From an uncultured Lachnospiraceae bacterium (lineage in GTDB: Bacteria; Bacillota; Clostridia; Lachnospirales; Lachnospiraceae), in NCBI GenBank assembly GCA_947626435.1, contig CANQSB010000003.1, positions 62,001 through 126,000 of the forward strand: a stretch of DNA of 64,000 bases. The letters are read 5' to 3'. Position 1 is the first letter of the stretch, and every line of letters begins with the position of its first letter. Made by a program: the position numbers and the translations under genes. Below the pieces are notes generated by a model. The model did not search any database and was not told the origin of the DNA. It was given only the letters and a program-made list of their open reading frames with translations. This document shows positions 43,967 to 54,282 of the stretch, in pieces.

Positions 43967-44419
43967 ATGACAAGGCGTGAAATTGTCACATTGACAAATA
44001 TGTGTATGGTATACGACGGAAACAATGTGTTGGTTCAGGACAGGGTAGGAGATGATTATTGTGGCATAACATTTCCGGGTGGACATGTTGAGAAAGGCGA
44101 ATCGTTTACAGATGCCGTTATTCGCGAGGTATTTGAGGAAACGGGGCTGTCTATTGTGGAGCCGCAGTTATGTGGGATAAAGGACTGGATGGAAGATGAC
44201 GGTGAGAGGTATATAGTTTTGTTTTATAAGACTGATAAATTTTCAGGCAGTATAAAATCGTCAGATGAAGGCGAAATATACTGGACTGACATAAACAAGC
44301 TGCAGGATATGAAATTGGCAGCTGGAATGGAAAAAATGCTGAGAGTATTTTTGGAGGACGGAATCAGCGAATACTTTTTTTACAGCGAAAACGGAGAATG
44401 GTTTGAAACACTAAAGTAA
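43967..44419 (+). CDS. Nudix hydrolase
   Basis: The 150-residue protein has a complete Nudix box GGHVEKGESFTDAVIREVFEETGLSI-type signature spanning about residues 43-68 (G-x5-E-x7-REVFEETGL). It starts TRREIVTLTNMCMV, as in MutT-like 8-oxo-dGTP diphosphatases of Firmicutes. It hydrolyses a nucleoside diphosphate linked to another group; cleaning of oxidised nucleotides is the most likely role. AAAGGAG lies eight bases before the ATG. Confidence 0.88.
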   Translation: MTRREIVTLTNMCMVYDGNNVLVQDRVGDDYCGITFPGGHVEKGESFTDAVIREVFEETGLSIVEPQLCGIKDWMEDDGERYIVLFYKTDKFSGSIKSSDEGEIYWTDINKLQDMKLAAGMEKMLRVFLEDGISEYFFYSENGEWFETLK

Positions 44420-44459
44420 AAGGAAACGAAAGTGAAATTATTTTTTCTATTCAAAATAA

Positions 44460-47570
<3,111 letters not shown>

Positions 47571-47593
47571 ATCCCGGATAAGGAGGTATAAAA

Positions 47594-49432
47594 GTGGATA
47601 AATTTGTAGTAAACATTATCCATCGTCCGGAGATGGTTCCGGAGTACGCAGAGAAAGTGACAGGACACGGAAAAGCAGAAGACATCGGCAGAAAAGCGCT
47701 CCTCACGGAAAGCCTTGATATTTTCAAGACGCAGCAGGAGTGCGCGCACAAAAACGGCTTGAAGACCACTATTCAGATGACCTACGCAAGCCTTTTCAAT
47801 GATGAGGCGGTAACTATTGCAAAGGAGCACCATGAGAAGTACGGTGACGAGATTGCGCTTACCCTTCTGGGACTTCCATGCACGGAGTTTCGCGAGAAAT
47901 ACAAGACAAAGGACTTCTGCATCTGGATGTTCTCAATGGAGGACAAAATGTCCATCGTTGATGATGTATTTGGCAAGTTTTATGAGAGATTTGGCTTTTA
48001 CCCTGAGTCAACAGGCTCATACTACATGGACGCGGACCTCATCAACTACATCAAGAGCAAGTACCCAATGGTAAAATGCGCCGTAGCCACCTGCTGGGAG
48101 GAAGGTCCCAAGGCTTACCACACCTGCAACAACTCATGGTACACATTTATGGACGGCGGTCCATGGGCTCCGTGGATTCCCTCAAAGCAGAACACACACG
48201 CGCCCGCCGCAAATGAGGAGGAGGACTCAGGCATAGTTGCAATCCCTCATCTTTCAAGAGACTTGATCGCGTGCTATGACGGCAACGGCTCAAACTTCGG
48301 CACGCATCCCCAGAATGTGCTGCGCGGCATGATTTACGACTCAAAGACATGGGATTTCCCGTATCTGTACAACCTTATAGACCAGTACAGGTCTTTAGAA
48401 AAATACAACAACGGCTACGCTTACAATATGATGTTTGTAGGTCCAGGCTGGATGAACAAGATGGGACGCTGGGAGGCGCCGTATGAGCTTCTTTTGAAGT
48501 CGTATGAGGACGGCTGCGCATACTATGGCAAGCTCAAAAAAGAGGGCAAACTCACGGATATGACAATGTCGGAGTTTGCCGATTACTACCGTGAGAAAAA
48601 GACATACACAGAGCCCGAGTGTGCACTTTGGAGAGATATTCTGTATGGCTCAGACAAGCAGCTTTTCTGGTACTGCGATCCGTTCATGAGAGCATGTGTA
48701 AACATGGATCAGGGCGGCGCTATCGTAGACCTTCGCCCTTATGCGGCAAAGCTCGAATGGAAGACAGGCATAGGCACAAAGCATGTATGGGATGCCTCAT
48801 ATCCTTTCCTCATTCAGGAAAAATACAGGGCAGGCTACTTTACGCATTACGCAGGAGAAGGCACAGTGCGCAGCGCAAAGGTATGCTACAACGGAGAGGA
48901 AGTAGACCTCTGCCTCTGCCGCACAAAGGCGCATTTTTCACAGGAGGGCAAGACGCGTATTCTTACGCTTGATCCTGTAGATATAGAGTTTTACGACCTG
49001 ACAGTCAAGCTCCAGACAAAGCTTTACTTTGAGGAGGGCAGCCAGGCAATCAGGATAGAGAGAAATATCCTTGAAATGAGCAATCCTGACGCGGAGGTAG
49101 AAATCAACGAGTATGTTGTTGCCTGCTACGGCACGACAGAATACTCAGAGGATATGACAGGCATCACGCTCACCTGCAAGGGCGCGTCTGAGACAAAGAC
49201 GATTGACTACGCATATAAATGCAGGGAAGAAAAGCTTGCAGGAGCAGATGAGGTTTCAGCAATTATCCCGCCCGTCGAGACAAAGCTTTCGCTTACGGCG
49301 CAGGGCAAGGCATACACAGGCTATGTAAGAGAAGGCTACGCATTCTCGCCCATGCTAACGCTTGGCTATACAACCACTCTCAAAAATAAGGAGGTATTTA
49401 CGACATGTCTCAAGGTAGAAAAGGCAAATTAA
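47594..49432 (+). CDS. Uncharacterised 612-residue protein, possible carbohydrate-active enzyme
   Basis: The GTG start follows AAGGAGG at a spacing of seven bases. The N-terminal ~250 residues look like a (beta/alpha) barrel of the polysaccharide-deacetylase/GH57 type: TTIQMTYASLFNDEAV, EIALTLLGLPC, FGFYPESTGSYYMDADLI. Trp- and Gly-rich loops (GPWAPWIPSKQNTH) could form a sugar site. The C-terminal part appears all-beta. No family is certain; it is somewhat like the DUF3863/DUF3864 pair known mainly from gut bacteria. Placement directly behind lacZ in the same operon suggests a role in galactoside breakdown. It has no signal peptide. Confidence 0.5.
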   Translation: MDKFVVNIIHRPEMVPEYAEKVTGHGKAEDIGRKALLTESLDIFKTQQECAHKNGLKTTIQMTYASLFNDEAVTIAKEHHEKYGDEIALTLLGLPCTEFREKYKTKDFCIWMFSMEDKMSIVDDVFGKFYERFGFYPESTGSYYMDADLINYIKSKYPMVKCAVATCWEEGPKAYHTCNNSWYTFMDGGPWAPWIPSKQNTHAPAANEEEDSGIVAIPHLSRDLIACYDGNGSNFGTHPQNVLRGMIYDSKTWDFPYLYNLIDQYRSLEKYNNGYAYNMMFVGPGWMNKMGRWEAPYELLLKSYEDGCAYYGKLKKEGKLTDMTMSEFADYYREKKTYTEPECALWRDILYGSDKQLFWYCDPFMRACVNMDQGGAIVDLRPYAAKLEWKTGIGTKHVWDASYPFLIQEKYRAGYFTHYAGEGTVRSAKVCYNGEEVDLCLCRTKAHFSQEGKTRILTLDPVDIEFYDLTVKLQTKLYFEEGSQAIRIERNILEMSNPDAEVEINEYVVACYGTTEYSEDMTGITLTCKGASETKTIDYAYKCREEKLAGADEVSAIIPPVETKLSLTAQGKAYTGYVREGYAFSPMLTLGYTTTLKNKEVFTTCLKVEKAN

Positions 49433-49623
49433 ACTACAGGTGTCCGTCATGCTTTATGCGCGATTTGGACATAGATATGTTTTACGATAAGGAGAAAGAC
49501 GAATTTTACTGCATGCGCTGCCAGTATGTAGGCAATGAAAAGGACGTGCTTGAGAAAAACGAAATGGTACGCTTCCGTTACAGGGCAATGGCAGAGAGGT
49601 TTACTAAGTTTGATTTTGACTAA
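49405..49623 (+). CDS. Small zinc-ribbon protein
   Basis: The 72-residue protein has two CxxC pairs (YRCPSCFMRD and FYCMRCQYVG) about 22 residues apart, a zinc-ribbon arrangement, and a basic C-terminus (MVRFRYRAMAERF). It overlaps the 3' end of the preceding gene by 28 bases in another frame and has its own AAGGAGG. Function unknown; such proteins may bind nucleic acid or another protein. Confidence 0.7.
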   Translation: MSQGRKGKLNYRCPSCFMRDLDIDMFYDKEKDEFYCMRCQYVGNEKDVLEKNEMVRFRYRAMAERFTKFDFD

Positions 49624-49639
49624 ATAGATTTTGAATTAT

Positions 49640-49675
49640 ACAAAACGGTTGTGTACTGCTGCATAGCCGTTTTGT
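49640..49675 (+). terminator. Hairpin at end of lacZ operon
   Basis: ACAAAACGG pairs with CCGTTTTGT over an 18-base loop; the following GTGTCTT is a weak U-tract. Confidence 0.45.
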
Positions 49676-49720
49676 GTGTCTTATAGAAACTTTCAAATCT
49701 TTTTTTGTTCTAAAAAACAC

Positions 49721-49749
49721 TTGCCCTCTCCGCCAAACCATGCTAAAAT
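49721..49749 (+). promoter_or_regulatory. Promoter of cobalamin riboswitch transcript
   Basis: TTGCCC and TAAAAT are separated by 17 bases, and TGC before the -10 gives an extended -10 form. It lies about 30 bases upstream of the riboswitch. Confidence 0.6.
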
Positions 49750-49774
49750 ATCAAAAAATCAAATACATAACACA

Positions 49775-49975
49775 ATAAGGTGTCTGAACAGTCCCTGCCA
49801 AAGCGGGAACTGGTTCAGGTGAAAAGGGAAACAGGTGCAAATCCTGTACGAACTCGTCACCGTAATCAAGGAGCTAAAGCCGATATATCACTGGAAACGA
49901 GTATAAATCATTTCTGGGAAGATGGCTGGACGCGATGATCTCTAAGTCGGGAGACCTGCCTTATTGTAGTACAGA
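49775..49975 (+). ncRNA. Cobalamin riboswitch
   Basis: The leader contains AAGGTGTCTGAACAG, the core AAAGGGAAACAGGTGCAAAT followed by CCTGTACGAA and CGTCACCGTAA, and a B12 box AGTCGGGAGACCTGCC (49945-49960). These parts appear in the right order for an adenosylcobalamin-sensing riboswitch. A strong terminator follows at 50074-50117, which should be the expression platform. The natural target is probably cbiK, now separated by an IS110 element. Confidence 0.9.
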
Positions 49976-50073
49976 AACGCAGGTTTCAGGCCACGAGTAA
50001 TTGGCTGTACATATTTGTTTGCAGAATAAACGTATTTGTCATACGCATATTCTGTGGATTTATTTGTATGCAG

Positions 50074-50117
50074 TCCTTTACCGTAAAAGTGCAAAAACAG
50101 CGGTAAAGGATTTTTTT
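50074..50117 (+). terminator. Terminator of cobalamin riboswitch
   Basis: TCCTTTACCG pairs perfectly with CGGTAAAGGA and is followed by seven T. About 100 bases separate it from the B12 box, leaving room for an antiterminator. Confidence 0.85.
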
Positions 50118-50252
50118 AATTACAAACACTATAAAAATGAAACGAGGAGAAGATTGAAAATGAGAAGTAGAGGGTATCCATAACTTTACGCACACAACAA
50201 ACAAGCCATCTTTTGGTGGCTGCTTTAAAAATTTAATATTGCAATGTTAAGG

Positions 50253-51500
50253 TTATGCAGTTGCTGACTTGACTTTATAACCCTGCTTCCTTGCGATAAG
50301 GATTGCCTGCTCTACCGTGATCTCGCGATCAGCCGGGGAAAGTTCGGATTTTTTGTAAAGCTCCGCATTGTAGTTTACACCGTCTTTGAGCATGTGGTAT
50401 ACTGCGGTAAGAAGCATTCTTGCTATGGCAATGATTGCTTTCTTGTGGCCGCGACGCTTTTTGAGACGGAGATAGCGGTTACGAATCTCAGGATGCTTTT
50501 TGCTGGTGACAACAGCATTGGCACACTGCACAAGCAGTGGCTTGATGTAGCATCCGGCCTTGGAGACCCGGACAGATTTTTTCTTCCCTGCGCTTTCATT
50601 GTTGGTTGGTGTAAGGCCTGCCCATGAGCATAAGTGTTTCGCCGAAGGAAAAGCCTCCATATTGGTACCGATCTCGGAAATGATTCCGATGGCAGTGAAA
50701 ATGCTGCTGATACCAGGAGCGGTTTGGAGAATGGCAAGTTCCTGCTGATAGGGAGCGGCGAGCGCAAGAATGAGTTCTTCAAGCTCTGCTTTCCGGGATT
50801 CAAGGTTCTCAAAATGAGCTTTGATCACCTTGAGTTTTCCAGCCTGTTGGGGAGTGATATAGCCGTCAATAGCGTCACGCAGTTCGGGGAGTTTTTTCTT
50901 CAAACTTTTGTAAACGAGGGGTTCAAGGTCAAAAGAAGTATCTGCGGGATTTTCCAAAATCTTATCCAGTATCGCCTGGGCAGATTTGCCGAAGGTGTCC
51001 GAGACAACGTTCCCCAACTGGATATTGGAGACCGTGAGACAGTTCTGCAAGCGGTTCTTTTCACTTGATTTAAAGCAGGTCAGTTTGAAACGGTAGCGCA
51101 TGAGGTCGCGAAGCTGGCGGATGTCAGCAGGCGGCATAAAGCTTCCGGCAACAAGGTCATGCTTGAAGAGGTCAGCGATCCATCTGGCATCGTTCTTGTC
51201 AGTTTTCTTTCCACGGATAGCCTTAACATATTTGGGATGAGCAAGGACAATCGAACATTCTTTTTCAAGGATGTTGTAAACAGGGATCCAGTATTTACCG
51301 GTGGACTCCATACAGACGTCTTTGCAGTTGTGATTGAGAAGCCATTGTAACAGATTTTTCAGACCGCTCGTGTAGGTCGAAAAACGGTGGCTCTCATAGG
51401 TGGTGACGCCTTTTGAATTGGTAGAGGCGATACAGGCCACTACAAAAGTCTTGTGGACATCAATGCCACAGCAGATTTTGTACACGATTTTTAAAGCCAT
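50253..51500 (-). CDS. IS110-family transposase (DEDD recombinase)
   Basis: The start at 51500 (MALKIVYKICCGIDVH) has AGGAGT upstream; a longer open frame to 51653 runs into the non-coding end. The 415-residue protein has the RuvC-like DEDD set (Asp14 in CGIDVHK, Glu65 in MESTGKYW, Asp101 and Asp104 in KKTDKNDARW) and the C-terminal Tnp20 domain (LQTAPGISSIFTAIGI, SWAGLTPTNNESAGKKKS) containing the Ser region used in catalysis. Enzymes of this group are directed to target and donor DNA by a bridge RNA. It appears intact. Confidence 0.93.
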   Translation of the reverse strand: MALKIVYKICCGIDVHKTFVVACIASTNSKGVTTYESHRFSTYTSGLKNLLQWLLNHNCKDVCMESTGKYWIPVYNILEKECSIVLAHPKYVKAIRGKKTDKNDARWIADLFKHDLVAGSFMPPADIRQLRDLMRYRFKLTCFKSSEKNRLQNCLTVSNIQLGNVVSDTFGKSAQAILDKILENPADTSFDLEPLVYKSLKKKLPELRDAIDGYITPQQAGKLKVIKAHFENLESRKAELEELILALAAPYQQELAILQTAPGISSIFTAIGIISEIGTNMEAFPSAKHLCSWAGLTPTNNESAGKKKSVRVSKAGCYIKPLLVQCANAVVTSKKHPEIRNRYLRLKKRRGHKKAIIAIARMLLTAVYHMLKDGVNYNAELYKKSELSPADREITVEQAILIARKQGYKVKSATA

Positions 51501-51509
51501 AGGGACTCC

Positions 51510-51715
51510 TTTCAGAACCAAGAGGTTCAAATAGATTATAGGGAGAGACGGCATTGACTGAACGCCTAAGGCATAAACGAGATTGTTAAAACAAAGATAA
51601 GATTGCGTGCTCAAAGTCACACTTATTTGTGCTTGAAAAGGCGGACTACACATATAAACATGCGGTCATCCGGTAAGCCGGACAGCCCACTCACCTCCCC
51701 GTGATTTGTAGTATA
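51510..51715 (-). ncRNA. Candidate IS110 bridge RNA region
   Basis: In IS110-group elements the non-coding left end upstream of the transposase encodes the bridge RNA. Here about 200 bases precede the transposase start. A TATACT -10 box lies near 51710 on the - strand, and the region can form hairpins such as TCCGG-CTTA-CCGGA and GCCTTAGGC. The -35 would come from the joined right end in the circular form, as known for IS621. Location and size fit; target loops were not resolved. Confidence 0.45.
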
Positions 51716-51753
51716 CCGAGTTCCCTACAAGAAGAATTATAAAAGAAAAAGAA

Positions 51754-51792
51754 GCTCAGGCAAACCATTTTCATAGCGTTTTGTGCCTGAGC
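51754..51792 (+). other. Hairpin just upstream of cbiK
   Basis: GCTCAGGCA pairs with TGCCTGAGC over a 21-base loop, 24 bases before the cbiK start. There is no U-tract. It is probably part of the original leader and could affect mRNA stability or translation. Confidence 0.4.
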
Positions 51793-51816
51793 GAAGCGAA
51801 AGGAATGGATAAAAAC

Positions 51817-53511
51817 ATGAAAAAGAAATCAGTCACAGCATTATTAACAGCCGCAATAATTTGTTCATTAACATTCACAGGCTGCTCAGGAGAAAAAGCC
51901 GCACCTGCGTCAGGCAATACACAGACACAGGAAAGCAGCGAAACAGCACAGACGGCACAGACAGCAGAAAACACAGACCAAGCAGCGCAGACAGATGCGG
52001 CAGCATCAAATGACACCGCCGCAGACCAGCAGGCGGCAGACGAGGTCGCAGCCTTGATAGACGCGATTTATGTCCAGCAAAGAACCGACGAGACAGACGA
52101 ACAGTGCGCACAGGCAAAAGCTGCATGGGACGCACTCACAGACACCCAGAAAGCATTGGTAGAAGGCGAAAACGCCGATTACGACTATTTCGGCAGGGAC
52201 ACAGGCGACGCCTCCAAGGACGATCCGCGCAATCAGGATAATATCGGCGAAAACGAGATTTTAGTAGTAAGCTTTGGCACCTCCTTCAACGACAGCCGTG
52301 TCTCAGACATAAAAGGAATAGAGGACGCGATACAGTCAGCAAATCCCGATTGGGCAGTAAGGCGTGCATTTACGGCGCAAATTATCATCAACCACATACA
52401 GGCGCGCGATGGAGAATTTATCGACAATATGGATCAGGCTCTTGAGCGCGCAGTGTCAAACGGCGTAAAAAATCTCGTCGTACAGCCCACGCACCTGATG
52501 CACGGCGCGGAATATGACGAAATGACAGACGCTCTTGAAAAATATCAGGACAAGTTTGACACAGTAAAAATCGCCGAGCCGCTTTTGGGCGAGGTAGGCG
52601 CAGACGCGGCAGCAGTCAATACTGATAAGGAGGCGGTAGCGCAGGCAGTAATGGACACGGCGGCAGAGGAGGCAGGTTACAAAAACATTGCCGAGGCGCA
52701 GGAGGACGGCGTGGCGTTCGTGTTTATGGGGCACGGCACGTCACACACGGCAAAGGTGTCCTACAGCCAAATGCAGACGCAAATGACAGACTTAGGCTGT
52801 GCAAACGCGTTTATAGGCACAGTCGAAGGAGAACCCGAGGAAACCTCATGTGAGGCAGTAATCGAGGCAGCAGCGCAGGCTGGCTATAAAAAAGTAATCC
52901 TCCGCCCGCTCATGGTAGTGGCAGGCGACCACGCAAACAACGATATGGCAGGCAGCGACGAGGACTCATGGCTCAATCAGTTCAAAGCATCTGGCAGCTT
53001 TGACAGCGTGGATGTCCAAATCGCAGGCTTAGGCTCAATAGACGCGATACAGCAGATATACATAGCCCACACAGCCGATGCCATTGCCCAGACAGGCATA
53101 ACTTCAGAAAACGCAGACAGCAAAGCGGAATCATCCAAGCTTGCAGATGGTACATACACAGCCGAATTTTCGACAGACAGCAGCATGTTCCATGTAAGCG
53201 AGGCATGTGACGGCAAAGGCACGCTCACCGTAAAGGACGGCAAAATGACCATGCACATTTCGTTAGGCTCAAAAAATATACTAAACCTTTATCTCGGTCT
53301 TGCCAAAGATGCCGAAAATGACAAAGCAAACCAGCTTCAGCCCACAGAGGACACAGTCACCTACAGCGACGGCATCACAGAGGAGGTATATGGTTTTGAT
53401 GTGCCTGTTCCCGTTATCGGAGAGGAGTTTGATTTAGCCCTAGTCGGTACAAAAGGAAAATGGTACGACCACAAGGTAAGCGTTACCAATCCAGTCTTAT
53501 TACAGAATTAG
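51817..53511 (+). CDS. cbiK: Sirohydrochlorin cobaltochelatase, lipoprotein form
   Basis: ATG 51817 gives a lipoprotein signal (MKKKSVTALLTAAIICSLTF, lipobox TFTGC) and has AAAGGAATGG upstream; the upstream in-frame starts do not improve it. After a Gln/Thr/Ala-rich linker, residues about 140-415 are CbiK: ILVVSFGTSFNDSR, metal-site His in VQPTHLMHGAEY, FVFMGHGTSHTAKVSY and VVAGDHANND. About 120 further residues (DGTYTAEFSTDSSMFHVSEA) form an extra beta-rich domain of unknown kind. An exported chelatase could act in cobalt or haem/corrin handling at the cell surface. Its link to the cobalamin riboswitch has been broken by an insertion sequence. Confidence 0.85.
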   Translation: MKKKSVTALLTAAIICSLTFTGCSGEKAAPASGNTQTQESSETAQTAQTAENTDQAAQTDAAASNDTAADQQAADEVAALIDAIYVQQRTDETDEQCAQAKAAWDALTDTQKALVEGENADYDYFGRDTGDASKDDPRNQDNIGENEILVVSFGTSFNDSRVSDIKGIEDAIQSANPDWAVRRAFTAQIIINHIQARDGEFIDNMDQALERAVSNGVKNLVVQPTHLMHGAEYDEMTDALEKYQDKFDTVKIAEPLLGEVGADAAAVNTDKEAVAQAVMDTAAEEAGYKNIAEAQEDGVAFVFMGHGTSHTAKVSYSQMQTQMTDLGCANAFIGTVEGEPEETSCEAVIEAAAQAGYKKVILRPLMVVAGDHANNDMAGSDEDSWLNQFKASGSFDSVDVQIAGLGSIDAIQQIYIAHTADAIAQTGITSENADSKAESSKLADGTYTAEFSTDSSMFHVSEACDGKGTLTVKDGKMTMHISLGSKNILNLYLGLAKDAENDKANQLQPTEDTVTYSDGITEEVYGFDVPVPVIGEEFDLALVGTKGKWYDHKVSVTNPVLLQN

Positions 53512-53530
53512 CATACAAATGAAAATCAGG

Positions 53531-53557
53531 CAGCGGGCAGAAAAGTCCGCTGTTTTT
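53531..53557 (+). terminator. Terminator after cbiK
   Basis: CAGCGG pairs with CCGCTG over a 10-base loop, followed by five T. Confidence 0.75.
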
Positions 53558-53567
53558 AATATTTAAG

Positions 53568-53634
53568 AGAAGTTTTATTTTTATAAACGCCAATGTGTGG
53601 TAAAATTTTTCATAGAATTTCGCAAACGCCTAAA
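53568..53634 (+). repeat. Two tail-motif copies before nitroreductase gene
   Basis: AGAAGTTTTATTTTTATAAA followed by CGCCAA, and 36 bases later ATAGAATTTCGCAAACGCCTA, both resemble the tail motif ATAGAGTTTCGCGAACGCCTA of the hairpin repeat family. They end about 30 bases before the gene start. Confidence 0.5.
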
Positions 53635-53666
53635 AATAAAAATAATTAAAAAGGAGCAGAAAAACC

Positions 53667-54197
53667 ATGACCACAGTAAGCGAAGCAATCGAAAAAAGAA
53701 GTTCAACAAGAGGCTACACAGACGAGCCGCTGACAAAAGAGCAAATCAAAGCATTGATCGAAGCAGGTCTGCGCGCCCCCACAGCCGCAAACCGTCAGGA
53801 AATCCATTTCACAGTGTTAAACGGCGACAACCCCATACTAAAGGAAATCGAGGACGAAAAAAATAAACTTCGCAATATTACCTCCCCCGAGCACAATTTT
53901 TATTACGAAGCACCCACAGTAATAATTCTGAGCGGCGACAGCGAATTTCACTGGAGCGCGCTTGACGCAGGCATAGCGGTGGAAAATATGGCGCTCACAG
54001 CCGAGGAGCTTGGACTTGGCAACCTGATAATAGGCTGCATATATGACGCGCTCAGAGGCGACAAAAAGCAGTATTTTTCAGAAAAACTCAAATTCCCGCA
54101 GAACTATGAATACGAAATAGCGATAGCAGTAGGACATAAAAACACGTCAAAAATTCCCCACACCTACGAAGCGGACAAACAGGTGACATATTTATAA
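53667..54197 (+). CDS. Nitroreductase-family protein
   Basis: The 176-residue protein is an FMN-dependent nitroreductase-fold enzyme: AIEKRSSTRGYTDEPLTKEQ holds the FMN phosphate-binding Arg-Ser segment, LRAPTAANRQEIHFTVL the Ala-Pro-Thr-Ala loop, and ALDAGIAVENMALTAEELGLGNLIIG the central helix. Length is typical for the small single-domain group. It reduces nitro or quinone compounds with NAD(P)H; the natural substrate is unknown. AAAGGAG lies 12 bases upstream of the ATG. Confidence 0.88.
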   Translation: MTTVSEAIEKRSSTRGYTDEPLTKEQIKALIEAGLRAPTAANRQEIHFTVLNGDNPILKEIEDEKNKLRNITSPEHNFYYEAPTVIILSGDSEFHWSALDAGIAVENMALTAEELGLGNLIIGCIYDALRGDKKQYFSEKLKFPQNYEYEIAIAVGHKNTSKIPHTYEADKQVTYL

Positions 54198-54210
54198 TTT
54201 AATGAAAACA

Positions 54211-54239
54211 TTGATTTTATGCACATTATCTGCTACAAT
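54211..54239 (+). promoter_or_regulatory. secA promoter
   Basis: TTGATT and TACAAT are 17 bases apart, with TGC before the -10. It lies 44 bases before the secA start. Confidence 0.6.
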
Positions 54240-54282
54240 AGTCTGTAGTTTGTTTAAAGACCGCGCAGAAATGAGGTAAAAT

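Larger units (their letters stand above)
50160..51745 (-). mobile_element. IS110-family insertion sequence (ends approximate)
   Basis: The element holds one transposase on the - strand, about 90 bases of right end, and about 240 bases of non-coding left end. IS110 elements lack inverted repeats and usually make no target duplication, so the limits here are estimated from loss of the flanking leader sequence. It separates the riboswitch terminator from cbiK. A short remnant frame at 50160 (ATGAGAAGTAGAGGG) may be the broken start of the former riboswitch-linked gene. Confidence 0.8.

Noticed and set aside
50001..50183. 60-residue frame after the cobalamin riboswitch
   Set aside because: It runs through the terminator hairpin of the riboswitch and has no family resemblance.
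51501..51653. Longer transposase start at 51653
   Set aside because: The extra 51 residues do not match IS110 transposases and cover the non-coding end; ATG 51500 has its own ribosome binding site.
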